Positions 24,975-34,862 of a stretch of 64,000 nt of DNA are shown in pieces. Origin of the DNA: a virus; IMG/VR virus record IMGVR_UViG_3300012985_000006, positions 78,490 to 142,489 of that record. The stretch is one strand, 5' to 3'. Under the pieces are notes generated by a model. That model was not told where the DNA came from. It saw only the letters and a list, made by a program, of their open reading frames with translations, and made no database searches. Each line of letters begins with the position of its first letter. Positions within the stretch are counted from its first letter, which is position 1. The translations under genes were made by a program, and so were the position numbers.

Positions 24975-27169
24975 TGGTTTTCTCCGACAGGTACACTGAC
25001 AGCCACCAGGTTGTTGGAGATGGCTTTGGAAAGAATGGTGTTGCGCCGCACAACCTTGTTGTTCTCGATCGCCTTCTGGACTGCGGTTTCCTCCCCAATC
25101 AACCACACTCGTTTCTTGGCTCTAGTGACGGCAGTATAGAGCAGATTGCGTTGAAGCATTCGGCCTTGGGTTTTGACGATCGGCATGATGATGGTGTCGA
25201 ATTCCGACCCCTGACTCTTGTGGGCTGTAATCGCATAGGCCAATCGAAGCTTGATTCCGGCCGTCGCCTCAGGGAAGTTGATGTCCTCCTCCATCTGCGC
25301 CCCCAAGCCGTGGATCTTCACCAACAGAGAGTCTCGGTAGACGTGGCGAAGCTTGCCCACATCACCGTTGTAGACCTTCAGCTTGTAGTCATTCTGAACC
25401 ACCATGAGGCGATCCCCCTCCCGAAAGCGCTGCTTGCCGTTGGACCACTCCTTCGGACCCTCAGGATTGAGAGCATCCCGCAACAACTCGTTGAGATTGT
25501 CCACCCCCACCACGCCATCATATTTGGGGGACAGAACTTGGAAATTGGCATCTCGGGATTTCAGTTTCACTGCCATTTCCACAATGAGGGCAGCGATCTT
25601 GGCTTCATCACTGATGCGGACGAACCGAAATTCAGATTCCTTGTCCTGAATCGATAGTTCGGGCATCTTCCCAGAGTTGATCTTGTGGGAATTGATCACG
25701 ATCTCGCCCTGGGCCGCCTGACGGAAGATCTCAGTCAATCTGACGTGCGGCATTGCCTTGCAATCGATCAGTTCGCGGAGAACGTTCCCTGGACCAACCG
25801 AGGGGAGCTGTGCATCGTCCCCTACGAGAATGATCCTCGTATCCGATCGGAGGGCACTAAGTAGGCGGTACAGCAGCTCCTGGTCCACCATACTGGCTTC
25901 ATCCAAAATGACCGCTTCTGTGATGAAATGGTTGTTCTCATTATGCCCCCAATTGATCCCGTCGAACCGGAGCGCTCGATGAACCGTATGGGCCTCATGC
26001 CCCGTAACCGACGCTAGGCGCTTGGCTGCGATGCCGGTAGGGGCCATGAGTCTAAAGCTGATCTTGGCGTCCTCCAATAGCCTCACAAGGGCTCGAAGGA
26101 CGGTTGTTTTACCCGTACCAGGCAGGCCTGTAATGGCCAGGGCCCGATTCTGGGTCAACAGCTCAACTGCCGTCCTCTGGGCGTCCGAGAGCCGAAGCTT
26201 ATGGGACCGTTCGTATTCCTGGATGAAGGTAGTAGTGTCGACCTGCAGGACGGGAGAGGGGTTCAGTCGGGAGGCAATGTAGGCAGCGCTCTTCCGTTCA
26301 AAGTCGAATAGTTGAGGCAAGTATAGCCCAGACTCCACATCCAGCATGGCCGACTTCTGCTTGACCAACTGAACCACTGCCGCGTCATAAGCTTTGGCGG
26401 GCTCGGCCAGAGACAGGATGAGGTTGTCCTTCTGAGCCAGTTCGGAGATGTGCTGCCCCAACTCCCCTCTCCGAAGATAGAGGTGTCCCTGTTTGGATGC
26501 TTCCTGAAGGGCCCAAAGCACCATCCCCTGTATGCGTCTAGGATCGTTGTGCTTGCAACCCAGATGAATAGCCAGACGATCGATCTTGGAGAAAGAGAAC
26601 CCCAAGATCTCCATCAGTCGGTAGGGATTGTCCGCAATGATCTGTGGGGCTTCCGATCCAAAGCGGATCAAGGCAGCCTGTACCTCCATCGCCCCCAACC
26701 CGCCTTCCCGTAACAGTACCGACAAGTCTCTGGTAGCTATGACGGTGCCCCAGCTCAATACCGCCTTTGCCAAAGCCTCCTTTGAGACTTTCGGATATTT
26801 AGTACCTAGGACAACATCTGGCAGTTTGGTCAACTGTTCGAAGGTGTCTAGCCCGTGAGCATTGACCAGGGCATCCACCAAGGTCAAGTCAGAGAACTCC
26901 TTCACACACACGTTCAGGAATTCGACCACCTCTTTAGGTGAACTGGCCCACGGCTCCCAAGTCTGAATCAGGAATTCTTTCCCGTACTTCTGGGCGAACT
27001 GCCACTTACCCAACAACTTGATCGATATCCCTGGTTTGACCTGCAACAGCCCATACAGGTTTCCCTTGACTTTGACGTTTCGATGCCCCTCAGCATCAAA
27101 GTTGAGGATATAGTACCCATCCTGAGTGTAAACAATCGAATACACTCGTCCAACCAGGATGTCGTTCAT
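24971..27169 (-). CDS. RecD-like superfamily 1 helicase (RecD2 type)
   Basis: A 732-residue DNA helicase. The N-terminal 300 residues carry RecD2-like HhH/OB segments. The motor has Walker A ITGLPGTGKTTVLRAL, motif Ia and LMAPTGIAAKRL, Walker B VILDEASMVDQ, motif III ILVGDDAQLPSVGPG, GDRLMVVQND and the C-terminal SAYAITAHKSQGSEFD-type motif V, then motif VI (YTAVTRAKKRVWL). These match 5'-3' helicases of the RecD2 group without RecB/RecC partners. The start is the ATG overlapping the thyX stop (ATGA). It probably helps unwind DNA in recombination and repair. Confidence 0.93.
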   Translation of the reverse strand: MNDILVGRVYSIVYTQDGYYILNFDAEGHRNVKVKGNLYGLLQVKPGISIKLLGKWQFAQKYGKEFLIQTWEPWASSPKEVVEFLNVCVKEFSDLTLVDALVNAHGLDTFEQLTKLPDVVLGTKYPKVSKEALAKAVLSWGTVIATRDLSVLLREGGLGAMEVQAALIRFGSEAPQIIADNPYRLMEILGFSFSKIDRLAIHLGCKHNDPRRIQGMVLWALQEASKQGHLYLRRGELGQHISELAQKDNLILSLAEPAKAYDAAVVQLVKQKSAMLDVESGLYLPQLFDFERKSAAYIASRLNPSPVLQVDTTTFIQEYERSHKLRLSDAQRTAVELLTQNRALAITGLPGTGKTTVLRALVRLLEDAKISFRLMAPTGIAAKRLASVTGHEAHTVHRALRFDGINWGHNENNHFITEAVILDEASMVDQELLYRLLSALRSDTRIILVGDDAQLPSVGPGNVLRELIDCKAMPHVRLTEIFRQAAQGEIVINSHKINSGKMPELSIQDKESEFRFVRISDEAKIAALIVEMAVKLKSRDANFQVLSPKYDGVVGVDNLNELLRDALNPEGPKEWSNGKQRFREGDRLMVVQNDYKLKVYNGDVGKLRHVYRDSLLVKIHGLGAQMEEDINFPEATAGIKLRLAYAITAHKSQGSEFDTIIMPIVKTQGRMLQRNLLYTAVTRAKKRVWLIGEETAVQKAIENNKVVRRNTILSKAISNNLVAVSVPVGENQ

Positions 27170-28038
27170 ACCGCCCCAGGCTTCTGCATGTCCCACTCAC
27201 CAGGGATTTCCTTCCGGTGTTGGACCCACCCTCGGAAGTTGCCAAGGAACGGGACCTTCCCTTTGCCAATCTCACACTGCCGTGTGTAGTCCCACTTTTC
27301 ATCTCCCGTCATCGGGCGGGCCGAGTGCTCGAACGGACTCATGTGACCCCCAGACAAGAGGCGGTTGTACAGCGTGTAGTCCGCCTCTGGGTCTCGGATC
27401 CCATCTTGGGTCAGATAGCTGACCCTAGCACAACGGGCAGTAGACAGCTTGACCAGTTGATTAAGTGTTAGTTCTCCGAACTCCTCAGGGCGAATGTACG
27501 GCAGATGCCACTCACCAGGACCCAACACCTTGGGAGTGCTTCCTTGGTAGTCATCTTCCATCATGCCGGCGATTCGATCGATCTCCGGCTGAGCCATGAG
27601 ATTGTGCCGGAGATGGAAGTAATTGTCCCATTCAGTCGCGGTGCAAACGACAGTGTGCCACATGAACGGCTCCAACAAGCGGTTCGTGATTTGCTTGTGG
27701 ACGCCTATTTTGAGCAGCATTCCGACATGCTTGACGGCACTGTCTCGGGCTAGGAGCCATTCCTCTACGGCCAAAGCCTGCTCCTCTGGAGACAGCTCCT
27801 CCATGGCCTGCATGCCGCTTTGATTCTTCCCCCAATGGATAGGAATGAAGGGATCGTTCAGAACCTTTGCTAGTTGCTTCTCAATCGGGATGGCTCGACT
27901 AGAGGCCGAGTTCCTGGAGAACACTCGATGAGTGTTAAACTCCGCCAACACCATTCTTGGGAAGGTTATTTCGAACGTTGTGAGGCGAATGTTCTCAATA
28001 CTGCACAGGGAATCTGCAATTATTTTACAAGCGTACAT
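27166..28038 (-). CDS. thyX: Flavin-dependent thymidylate synthase
   Basis: A 290-residue ThyX that makes dTMP from dUMP using FAD, NADPH and methylene-tetrahydrofolate. The signature is THRVFSRNSASSRAIP (the RHRxxSxxSxR-type motif region), with MVLAEFN before it. Further matches are TEWDNYFHLRHN and the C-terminal substrate-binding GHMSPFEHSARP. The start is ATG at 28038, just after the ligA stop; the upstream in-frame extension lies in ligA. It overlaps the helicase gene by 4 nt. Together with NrdA/NrdB it supplies nucleotides for the large genome. Confidence 0.92.
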   Translation of the reverse strand: MYACKIIADSLCSIENIRLTTFEITFPRMVLAEFNTHRVFSRNSASSRAIPIEKQLAKVLNDPFIPIHWGKNQSGMQAMEELSPEEQALAVEEWLLARDSAVKHVGMLLKIGVHKQITNRLLEPFMWHTVVCTATEWDNYFHLRHNLMAQPEIDRIAGMMEDDYQGSTPKVLGPGEWHLPYIRPEEFGELTLNQLVKLSTARCARVSYLTQDGIRDPEADYTLYNRLLSGGHMSPFEHSARPMTGDEKWDYTRQCEIGKGKVPFLGNFRGWVQHRKEIPGEWDMQKPGAV

Positions 28039-28048
28039 AGGTTCCTTT

Positions 28049-29962
28049 TCACACTCCACACATAGACACAAAGGCCTCTTCCGAGATACACGTAGTTCCG
28101 TTCTTTCTGGCCGCCTCAGCCTTCGAGGAAGTGGAGGCTGGGTCGGCCAGAACCAGATAGGTCAGACCCTTGCCGACCGAATTCTTGACCATACCGCCAG
28201 CAGCTTCCGCCATCTGCTCAAGCTCAGCTCGTTTTCTTGTGGACTTGCCCGTGAAGCACACCGACTTGCCTGTCAGGGCTCCTTGAGCTCTAGCGGCAAT
28301 CTTGACCCCCGTAGACAGAATGTCGTCGACAAGAGTCCGATGGTGCCTCATCCAAAGGGCCAATGCTTCTGCCCGCTTCGGACCCATACCTGGAATGATC
28401 TGGAGTTGGTCTATCGAAGCTTTGGCAATCTTGTCCACCGAGTCCAAGCCGGCGTCTACCAAAAGGCGGATGGTAGACGTGGCACACAAGGGGATGCTGA
28501 GCCCGCCCAACAGCTTCTCCAACGGCATCTCTGCCGCTCCCCAGAGCGTCTTTAGGACATTGGCAGCCGACTTGTCACCCATCCGGTCCAAGGCGGCCAC
28601 TTGCTCTTGTTTAAGCCTGTAGAGGTCCGCCACGCTAGAGACATGGCCGGCGTCTACCAATTTCTGGATCACAGATTCACCCCATTCAAGGATCCCCAGC
28701 TCTGCCACCCATTGTTTGATGCGACCAACCACTTGGGCCGGACAGCCGGACACATTGGAACAGATGATGTACTCACCATCTCTGGCCGTTGGGTCAGAGC
28801 ATACAGGACATTGGGTCGGGGGTTTGGCGACCGTTCCCGTAGAAGCTACGATTTGATGAACACGAGGGATCACATCATTGGCTCGAATGACCAAGACCTT
28901 GGAGCCAATGTCGACCCCCAAGTCTTCAATGTACTTCAAGTTGTACAGACTTGCTCTGGAGGTCTCAGCTCCAATGAGATTGACGGTATCGAAGACCGCC
29001 ACAGGGGTGATACGCCCAATGCTGCCAACCTGCCAAATGATGTCCCGAATCGTGGTCTCCTTGGCAATGGGAGTGAATTTGTAAGCCACAGCCCCCTGAG
29101 GGCAACCGTTCGTCTCCCCTAGCGAATACTGGTAGGGCAGGTCGTTCAAACGGACAACCAAACCATCAATCTCGTAATCCAAAGAGTCTCTGAACCCTGC
29201 CTGATAGCGGGCCCATTCCGCATTGATGGCAGCCGCATCAAGCACAACCGAGAAGTTGGGTATAGTGAAGCCCAATTGAGCCATATGTAGGAATTGCTCG
29301 TATTCTGTCTTGGAATCGTAGCCTTCTTGGATCTGGTAAGTGACCACCGTTAGGTGCTCACAACCCTTACCGTCAGAGCGCTTGGAAACCCCTGAGGCCA
29401 TGTTCCGGGGGTTGGCGTGACCTGGGAAGTGTTCAAGGAAGTCCGCCTTGAACATGATGATCTCGCCTCTAAAAGTGGCGTTCAGATCAGTTGGTAGCGC
29501 CGTTGGCAGACCCTTCATCCGCAAGACGTTCGGAGTGATGTTTTCCCCCGTTACCCCGTCTCCTCTGGTCGAGGCCTGGACCAACAGGCCTTTTTCGTAA
29601 CGAAGATTGATCGAGATCCCGTCGAGCTTCTCTGTGATCAGATACCCCTCAAGAGAAGTACGGGACAGCTTCGCCACCCACTCGGTCAACTGCTCTGGGA
29701 TCTGGACCTTATCTAGGGAACCCATCAAGGTAGAATGGCGGACTTTTGGCCATTCTGAGGAATCCGATACCGGAGCTCCGATACCGAAGACTTCCTTACT
29801 GGTTTCGGCGAACTCCTTGGAGAGTTCTACAGCCTCATCCCGCCAAGCATCGAATACTTCATCCGATACTGTGGGGGTTCCGTTGATGTAGTCGATTCGA
29901 GCTTGGGCGAGTTTTTTCGTTAGCTCGCCCAAGCGGCCTAGTTTACTGTTGGTATCCACCAA
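28049..29962 (-). CDS. ligA: NAD-dependent DNA ligase
   Basis: A 637-residue LigA that seals nicks. The adenylation motif is TEKLDGISINLRYEKG (Lys-x-Asp-Gly). Further blocks: TRGDGVTGENIT, FRGEIIM, NPRNMASG, YEIDGLVVRL, VAYKFTP. Then come an OB domain, a four-Cys zinc finger (CPVC...CSNVSGCPAQ), HhH motifs (GMGPKRAEALALW) and a BRCT domain at the end (SVCFTGKST). The start is GTG, preceded by GGTGTAAG, a motif that recurs upstream of other starts. Domain order is complete. Confidence 0.95.
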   Translation of the reverse strand: MVDTNSKLGRLGELTKKLAQARIDYINGTPTVSDEVFDAWRDEAVELSKEFAETSKEVFGIGAPVSDSSEWPKVRHSTLMGSLDKVQIPEQLTEWVAKLSRTSLEGYLITEKLDGISINLRYEKGLLVQASTRGDGVTGENITPNVLRMKGLPTALPTDLNATFRGEIIMFKADFLEHFPGHANPRNMASGVSKRSDGKGCEHLTVVTYQIQEGYDSKTEYEQFLHMAQLGFTIPNFSVVLDAAAINAEWARYQAGFRDSLDYEIDGLVVRLNDLPYQYSLGETNGCPQGAVAYKFTPIAKETTIRDIIWQVGSIGRITPVAVFDTVNLIGAETSRASLYNLKYIEDLGVDIGSKVLVIRANDVIPRVHQIVASTGTVAKPPTQCPVCSDPTARDGEYIICSNVSGCPAQVVGRIKQWVAELGILEWGESVIQKLVDAGHVSSVADLYRLKQEQVAALDRMGDKSAANVLKTLWGAAEMPLEKLLGGLSIPLCATSTIRLLVDAGLDSVDKIAKASIDQLQIIPGMGPKRAEALALWMRHHRTLVDDILSTGVKIAARAQGALTGKSVCFTGKSTRKRAELEQMAEAAGGMVKNSVGKGLTYLVLADPASTSSKAEAARKNGTTCISEEAFVSMCGV

Positions 29963-29983
29963 CAGTCTTACACCGAAGCAGGG

Positions 29984-30268
29984 CTATTTACGTACGATAT
30001 TGAAGGGCACAGTGGGTAGTTGTTCGGGCGTGATACCGAATACCTGGCCCCCTCCAGCGTCCTCAACCATCTTGGCCAATTCGGCCAGTGTCTCAAACGA
30101 AGCCAGTGTCAGTCGAACCTCTTGCCCAACGTATTGTTCAAGTAGCTCCTGAAGGTCAGTCGTGTGAGCTTTACCGTCAACTCCTACAGAGATAACCTGC
30201 AGGCGTTCCGTCATAGGGTTCAATTCCACCACACCTTCAAGGATGTGGCCCATAGCATTGGGGCTCAT
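29984..30268 (-). CDS. Hypothetical protein between ligase and NrdA
   Basis: A 94-residue protein. I use the ATG at 30268; the longer in-frame version would overlap the nrdA 3' end. It has a beta-alpha pattern (HILEGVVEL, RLQVISVGVDG, EQYVGQEVRLTLASFETLAELAKMVE) similar to small regulatory or binding domains. No catalytic motif. Located between nrdA and ligA, so it could affect nucleotide metabolism, but that is only position. Confidence 0.65.
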   Translation of the reverse strand: MSPNAMGHILEGVVELNPMTERLQVISVGVDGKAHTTDLQELLEQYVGQEVRLTLASFETLAELAKMVEDAGGGQVFGITPEQLPTVPFNIVRK

Positions 30269-30272
30269 TGGA

Positions 30273-31976
30273 TCATCCTTCACAAGCAACGCATTCGTCT
30301 TTCGACCGTGAAGCCAAATCACCCTTGATCACCCCGTCAGTGCGTAGGTAATACAACGACTTCATGCCGCTTTCCCAGGCCGCCACATGAACCTCATGCA
30401 GGTACTTCGGATCTGAGTTGGAGCCGAAGAACAAGTTGATGGACTGTCCCTGGTCTACCCATTTCTGTCGCTGAGCAGCCTGCTTGACGATTGCGTGTTG
30501 GTTGATCTCCCTAGCGGTCAGGAAGACGGATTTCTCCTGGTCAGTCAAACAGTCCAAGTGCTGAACGCTGCCAGAGGCTTCGTTAATGGACTTCCAAGTC
30601 TCGGCGTCGTTCTTGCCCTTGGTTTCCAAAAGTCGTTCCAGGACACCGTTCTTTCGAATGAAAGTCCCCTTGGCAGATTTCTGGAAGTAGATGTTGGCAG
30701 AAAGAGGCTCCACACCTGCCGAGTGTCCCCCAGAGATGGTGGAATTGGAGACAGTCGGAGCAACAGCCATCAAGTGAGTGTTTCTCCGGCCATGACCCCG
30801 ACACCACTCCGGCTCGCCCAATTCCTCGGCCAATATTTTGGTCTCAGCTTCAGCCTGGGTCTTGATGGTGCGGAATATTTCCGCGTTCAGGGTCATGCTG
30901 CCATAACTATCGAAGGGGTAGGACATTTCCTGAAGCAAGGTATGCCAGCCCAGAACACCGATACCCAAAGCCCGCCCTTTCAAGGCACTAGCTCTGGACG
31001 GCTCCAGACCTTTCACCCCGTCCGATTTCCGAACGTATTCCTCAATCACAGCGTCAAGGAAGCGGACCGTGGTGGCCACCACATCACTATCTTTCCACTC
31101 CCCCCACTTGACCAAATTCAGGCTGGACAGGCAGCAGACAAAGCTGTGATCTGGATCCGTGTGAAGGAATATTTCAGTGCAGATGTTTGAGGTCTTTACG
31201 CTGAGGCCGTTGTCCGTGTAGCACTTCGGGTTCTGCCGATTAACGTTGTCGGTGAAGAACATGTAAGGCTCGCCTGTCTCCACGCGAGCCTTGAGTATTT
31301 CTACCCAAAGGTTCCGTTTGGTCCCGTCTCCTGCCAACATCGACTTCATCCAGTCGTCTGTGATACAGATTCCGTGGTTGAGGTTGAGGCATCTGCGGTT
31401 CATATCCCCGACAGGGCGACGGATATTGAGGAATTCGTCGATGTCGCCGTGTTCGATGGGGAGGTACACAGCCGAGGCACCACGACGTGTACTACCTTGG
31501 TTGACGCTCAACGTGGTGGTGTCGTAGACCTTAGCCCAAGGGATCACCCCCTCAGACTTGCCGTTCCCGTTGATCGAAGCACCACGGCCCCGGATGTCGC
31601 CCAAATAGATCCCCACCCCAGCGCCGTTCTTGGACAGCATTGCTAGTTCGTGGTTCTTCTGGAAGATGCTCGAAACACTGTCGTCGATATGGATCGAGTT
31701 ACACGAAATCGGTAACCCTCTGGTAGTACCCATATTGCTCAGCACCGGAGAAGCAGGGCAAAGCCAATTACGCCACATTGCTTCAAAGAACTTGCCCTCC
31801 CACTTATCTGCGTCTTGGTAGTAGCTGGCAGCCGCTTTAGCTACACGACGGTACATGGTCTTGGGGGTTTCCTCTGGAAGCAAATAGCCCCCTTTCAAAG
31901 TGCGGAAACCCTCATCACCCATCCACTCAGGAGCTTCCCCATCAGCCTTCAGTTGTTCGAAAGTATTTTCCATCAT
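30273..31976 (-). CDS. nrdA: Ribonucleotide reductase alpha subunit, class I
   Basis: A 567-residue catalytic subunit that reduces ribonucleotides to deoxyribonucleotides. Class I features: SCNSIHIDDS (active-site Cys), SNICTEIFL (N-x-C-x-E catalytic triad), the glycine-rich GAGVGIYLGDIRG segment, PTVSNSTISGG, SLYYLRTD (paired radical-transfer Tyr) and the C-terminal CVACEG pair reduced by thioredoxin. There is no N-terminal ATP cone, so allosteric activity control is probably missing. The ATG overlaps the nrdB stop (ATGA). Shorter than E. coli NrdA. Confidence 0.93.
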   Translation of the reverse strand: MMENTFEQLKADGEAPEWMGDEGFRTLKGGYLLPEETPKTMYRRVAKAAASYYQDADKWEGKFFEAMWRNWLCPASPVLSNMGTTRGLPISCNSIHIDDSVSSIFQKNHELAMLSKNGAGVGIYLGDIRGRGASINGNGKSEGVIPWAKVYDTTTLSVNQGSTRRGASAVYLPIEHGDIDEFLNIRRPVGDMNRRCLNLNHGICITDDWMKSMLAGDGTKRNLWVEILKARVETGEPYMFFTDNVNRQNPKCYTDNGLSVKTSNICTEIFLHTDPDHSFVCCLSSLNLVKWGEWKDSDVVATTVRFLDAVIEEYVRKSDGVKGLEPSRASALKGRALGIGVLGWHTLLQEMSYPFDSYGSMTLNAEIFRTIKTQAEAETKILAEELGEPEWCRGHGRRNTHLMAVAPTVSNSTISGGHSAGVEPLSANIYFQKSAKGTFIRKNGVLERLLETKGKNDAETWKSINEASGSVQHLDCLTDQEKSVFLTAREINQHAIVKQAAQRQKWVDQGQSINLFFGSNSDPKYLHEVHVAAWESGMKSLYYLRTDGVIKGDLASRSKDECVACEG

Positions 31977-32935
31977 GTGTCCCAAATCTTAGAGAAATCC
32001 ATAGAGCCTTTGGCGTAGTCGGTCGTCCGTTGAGCAAAGAAGTCCGTATGCGCCACGCCTGCACTCATGACATCGAACCAAGCCATCCGCTCCAAAGCTT
32101 CCTTGTCCAGGTTCTTCCAACGCTTCGCCAACCCCAAATCATTGAGTTTGGTGTTGGTCCGGAAACGGATGAAGTTCTTCATGTCTTTCACGTCCAACCC
32201 TTCCAACTGAGTATCCTCGAAGGCTTTCTCGATAAAATCGTCTTCCAGATCGACGGTAATCTTGGCGGCTTCGTAGATCTCCTCCTTCAGCTTGTCGGTA
32301 AGGATGCCTGGGTACTCTGAAACTAGAGTCCGGAACAGCCAGCAGCCGGCGTCAGAGTGGAGACTCTCGTCCTTGATCGAGAAGGCGATGATCTGACCTA
32401 ACCCCTTCATCTTGTTGAAGCGGCTGAAGTTCAGCAAGATGGCGAAGCTAGAGAACAGATTAACACCTTCATTGAAGGCCGAGAAGATGGCCAATGATCT
32501 GGCTATTTCTTCCTTGGTCTTACCCTTGGTCTCAATCAGGCGATCTATTTTCGCCTTCGCGGTGGGCTCGTAAAGAAAGGCCTCGAAGTCCTCCAGACCC
32601 AAAGATTGGTTCAAGTAGGCGTATGAGACCGCATGAATCGACTCGAAGCTGGCGAAAGTGGCCGCCATCATCTGTATTTCTGGCTTCTTGAACCACTTGC
32701 CGACCATCTGACTCCAGTACTCTTGGATGAACACTTCAGACTGAGTGAAGCCTTTCAGGATGTGTCCAACCGCATGGCGTTCGCCATCGGACAGGTTCAT
32801 CTTCCAGTCATTGATATCCGAGGCCATCGACACCTCAGTGTGTAACCAATGGGACTGTTGTTGAAGCTCCCAATACGTGTATGCTTTCTGGTATTCGAAT
32901 GGAGCGTAGGTGGCTCGTGGGGTGAGTAGCGTCAT
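31973..32935 (-). CDS. nrdB: Ribonucleotide reductase beta subunit, class I
   Basis: A 320-residue radical-generating subunit that pairs with NrdA. The diiron ligands appear as FESIHAVSY (E-x2-H, with the Tyr four residues later at the radical position), FNEGVNLFSS, and IKDESLHSDAG (E-x2-H). The presence of the Tyr argues for a class Ia tyrosyl-radical enzyme rather than class Ic. Length is typical for NrdB. It is separated from holA by 3 nt and overlaps nrdA by 4 nt. Confidence 0.93.
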   Translation of the reverse strand: MTLLTPRATYAPFEYQKAYTYWELQQQSHWLHTEVSMASDINDWKMNLSDGERHAVGHILKGFTQSEVFIQEYWSQMVGKWFKKPEIQMMAATFASFESIHAVSYAYLNQSLGLEDFEAFLYEPTAKAKIDRLIETKGKTKEEIARSLAIFSAFNEGVNLFSSFAILLNFSRFNKMKGLGQIIAFSIKDESLHSDAGCWLFRTLVSEYPGILTDKLKEEIYEAAKITVDLEDDFIEKAFEDTQLEGLDVKDMKNFIRFRTNTKLNDLGLAKRWKNLDKEALERMAWFDVMSAGVAHTDFFAQRTTDYAKGSMDFSKIWDT

Positions 32936-32938
32936 CGG

Positions 32939-33901
32939 TCACTGATCCTTTACAATGGAAAGCACGGTGGTCTCAACCAGAGTCCTCTTGGATCTGATGG
33001 GCCCTCTCATCTGTGAATCTAATCTACATAGTTGGTTGAAATGCTTTCTCAACTTTGCCAGGGAGTACTTGCGAGCCAGCGGGATCAAGTATTCCTGACA
33101 ACGCCGTTCTTTCATGTCGAATCGAATGGCTATGATGGACGCAGAATCCCCCCGTTCCAACATCTGCCTAGTGACCAACACTTGTTCCACACGCTTCAAC
33201 AGGGCGGCCACAAGGGGGATGTTGGCGTCGTCACCCATCTTCTCGTACAGGAAGGATAGATCGCGCATCGCAGCTTTGGAATTCCTGCTGATGACGTGGT
33301 CTGCTACCTGGAATGGCTCCAACGGCTTGTCTGGAGCCACTATTTGCACAACATGCTTCTTGGTTACGAATCCGTCTTTCACCAGATATCGGAGCTTACC
33401 TAGTTCATTGTAGATCCCAAACAGGTTGTCTCCCAAGAAATTGATCAAAGCATCGATGGCTTCTTCATCCAGATTCAACAAGAGTCTCTGAGCTTCATCT
33501 ACGATTCGTTTTCGATACCCCTTGATGTCCCATGGAGGCAACTTCATGTGAGACGAGACGGTCGCCAGTTTAGCTACCGCCGTCCAAGATGCGGGTAATT
33601 TCGCCTTGTGGATAACTGCTGTCACTACCGACAGGGAAGAACCGTCCTCTTCAATCGAGGTCTTCAATAAGCCCTCCAGTTTGACCTCATCCGCCTCATC
33701 AATCACGATGTGTCGGCCCACTCCGAACATGGGTTGAGTCTCGCGCAAGGAAACTATTTGGGATTCCTTGGTCTCGCCACCTTCAAGGAAGCTGGGTTCT
33801 CTGCCTTTGAGAGCTTCCTTGTGCGCAGTTACCGCCCGATTCAGCAGCACTTCCTCATCACCACAAAATACATAGAGGGGGCTTAAGCCTTTTCCAGCCA
33901 T
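32939..33901 (-). CDS. holA: Clamp-loader delta subunit (HolA-like)
   Basis: A 320-residue protein matching DNA polymerase III delta. The N-terminal domain starts LYVFCGDEEVLLNRAV (as in HolA) and lacks an ATP-binding lysine motif, the middle has a DEADEVKLEGLLK strand-loop and the C-terminal collar domain contains RVEQVLVTRQMLERGDSASI and LAKLRKHFNQLCRLDSQMRG. Delta is the wrench that opens the beta clamp. It adjoins the delta' gene (1-nt spacing) and partners the DnaX encoded 20 kb away. Phages rarely encode delta. Confidence 0.88.
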   Translation of the reverse strand: MAGKGLSPLYVFCGDEEVLLNRAVTAHKEALKGREPSFLEGGETKESQIVSLRETQPMFGVGRHIVIDEADEVKLEGLLKTSIEEDGSSLSVVTAVIHKAKLPASWTAVAKLATVSSHMKLPPWDIKGYRKRIVDEAQRLLLNLDEEAIDALINFLGDNLFGIYNELGKLRYLVKDGFVTKKHVVQIVAPDKPLEPFQVADHVISRNSKAAMRDLSFLYEKMGDDANIPLVAALLKRVEQVLVTRQMLERGDSASIIAIRFDMKERRCQEYLIPLARKYSLAKLRKHFNQLCRLDSQMRGPIRSKRTLVETTVLSIVKDQ

Positions 33902-33902
33902 A

Positions 33903-34862
33903 TCAACGCTCCGAGATAGCCACGCAGAAGCAATTCTTGATCTGGTACGCCAGATTGGGTTTACTCGGCAGGCGCTCTTGCACTACATTGATTTCTCGAC
34001 GCAAGGCAGCCAAACGAATCGGTCCTAGTCTTTCCCTCAACAGTGTCAATTCCTCGTGAAGATCCATGTTGGCTATACGTTCGGGGGCGTAAGATATTAG
34101 GTAAAGGTCGGTAACGATACGTTCTAGAAACTGAAAAGCGAGGATCAATTCGGCCGATTTCTTCTCGGTTGCCAACTCGTCAATGGCTGAGAACAGAGTA
34201 GACAGGTCACCCGTCACGGCTGTTTTGAGAAGAGCCATTACACGATTACGAAAAATTATCCGATTCGATCCTAAGTACTGCACTGCGCGGCCAACGGAGC
34301 CCTCTGAAAGGCGAGTGTAGACAGTCGCCTTGGTTGAATCGTCCGTCAGCTGGCTCAATGCGGCGCTAATAAATGGTTCACTCAGTCGATTGTACCGGAC
34401 TACCCCACATCGAGAGATTATCGTTGGGATCACTTTTTCCAAAGAATTAGAGATCAGCAAGAACCTCGTATTTTTTGGAGGTTCTTCCAAAACCTTCAGT
34501 ATGGCGTTGGCCGCCCCCTCGGACAACCGATCAGCACCGTCGACAACTATGTAACGACGTCGCGCAACTGAAGGGTGGAGGGTAGCTTCCGTCAATGCTT
34601 CGCGCATCTCATCCACCCCAATGTCTTTCCCCAAATCTGGGGTCAAGATAATGAGGTCCGGATGGGTTCCACGATCCACTTGCAGACACTGGTTGTCGCC
34701 AGGGTCCCCGCCAGAGAAGTCTTCTTTGATGGCAGCCATCACTGAGAAGCGTTTACCTACTCCTTCAGGGCCTACCAACAGCAGGGGTATCTTACATTCG
34801 TTCGCCACTACCCTTTTGAGGTAGGCAACGCCCTTATCCTGTTCCCGAACCTCGCTCAACAA
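33903..34862 (-). CDS. holB: Clamp-loader delta' subunit (HolB-like)
   Basis: A 319-residue AAA+ protein of the delta' type. It has a Walker A-like GPEGVGKRFSV, Walker B VVDGADRLSEGA, the sensor and ISRCGVVRY (SRC arginine finger) and a collar domain. Walker A is altered (GKR in place of GKT) and the acidic residue of the DEAD box is DGAD, as expected for a subunit that does not hydrolyse ATP. The reading frame starts at TTG (34862) overlapping the zinc-ribbon gene; the first ATG is far inside. Confidence 0.85.
   Translation of the reverse strand: MLSEVREQDKGVAYLKRVVANECKIPLLLVGPEGVGKRFSVMAAIKEDFSGGDPGDNQCLQVDRGTHPDLIILTPDLGKDIGVDEMREALTEATLHPSVARRRYIVVDGADRLSEGAANAILKVLEEPPKNTRFLLISNSLEKVIPTIISRCGVVRYNRLSEPFISAALSQLTDDSTKATVYTRLSEGSVGRAVQYLGSNRIIFRNRVMALLKTAVTGDLSTLFSAIDELATEKKSAELILAFQFLERIVTDLYLISYAPERIANMDLHEELTLLRERLGPIRLAALRREINVVQERLPSKPNLAYQIKNCFCVAISER

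Noticed and set aside
24929-25657. 242-codon open frame on the plus strand
   Set aside because: Opposite the RecD-like helicase and coiled-coil genes; no start site or domain pattern.
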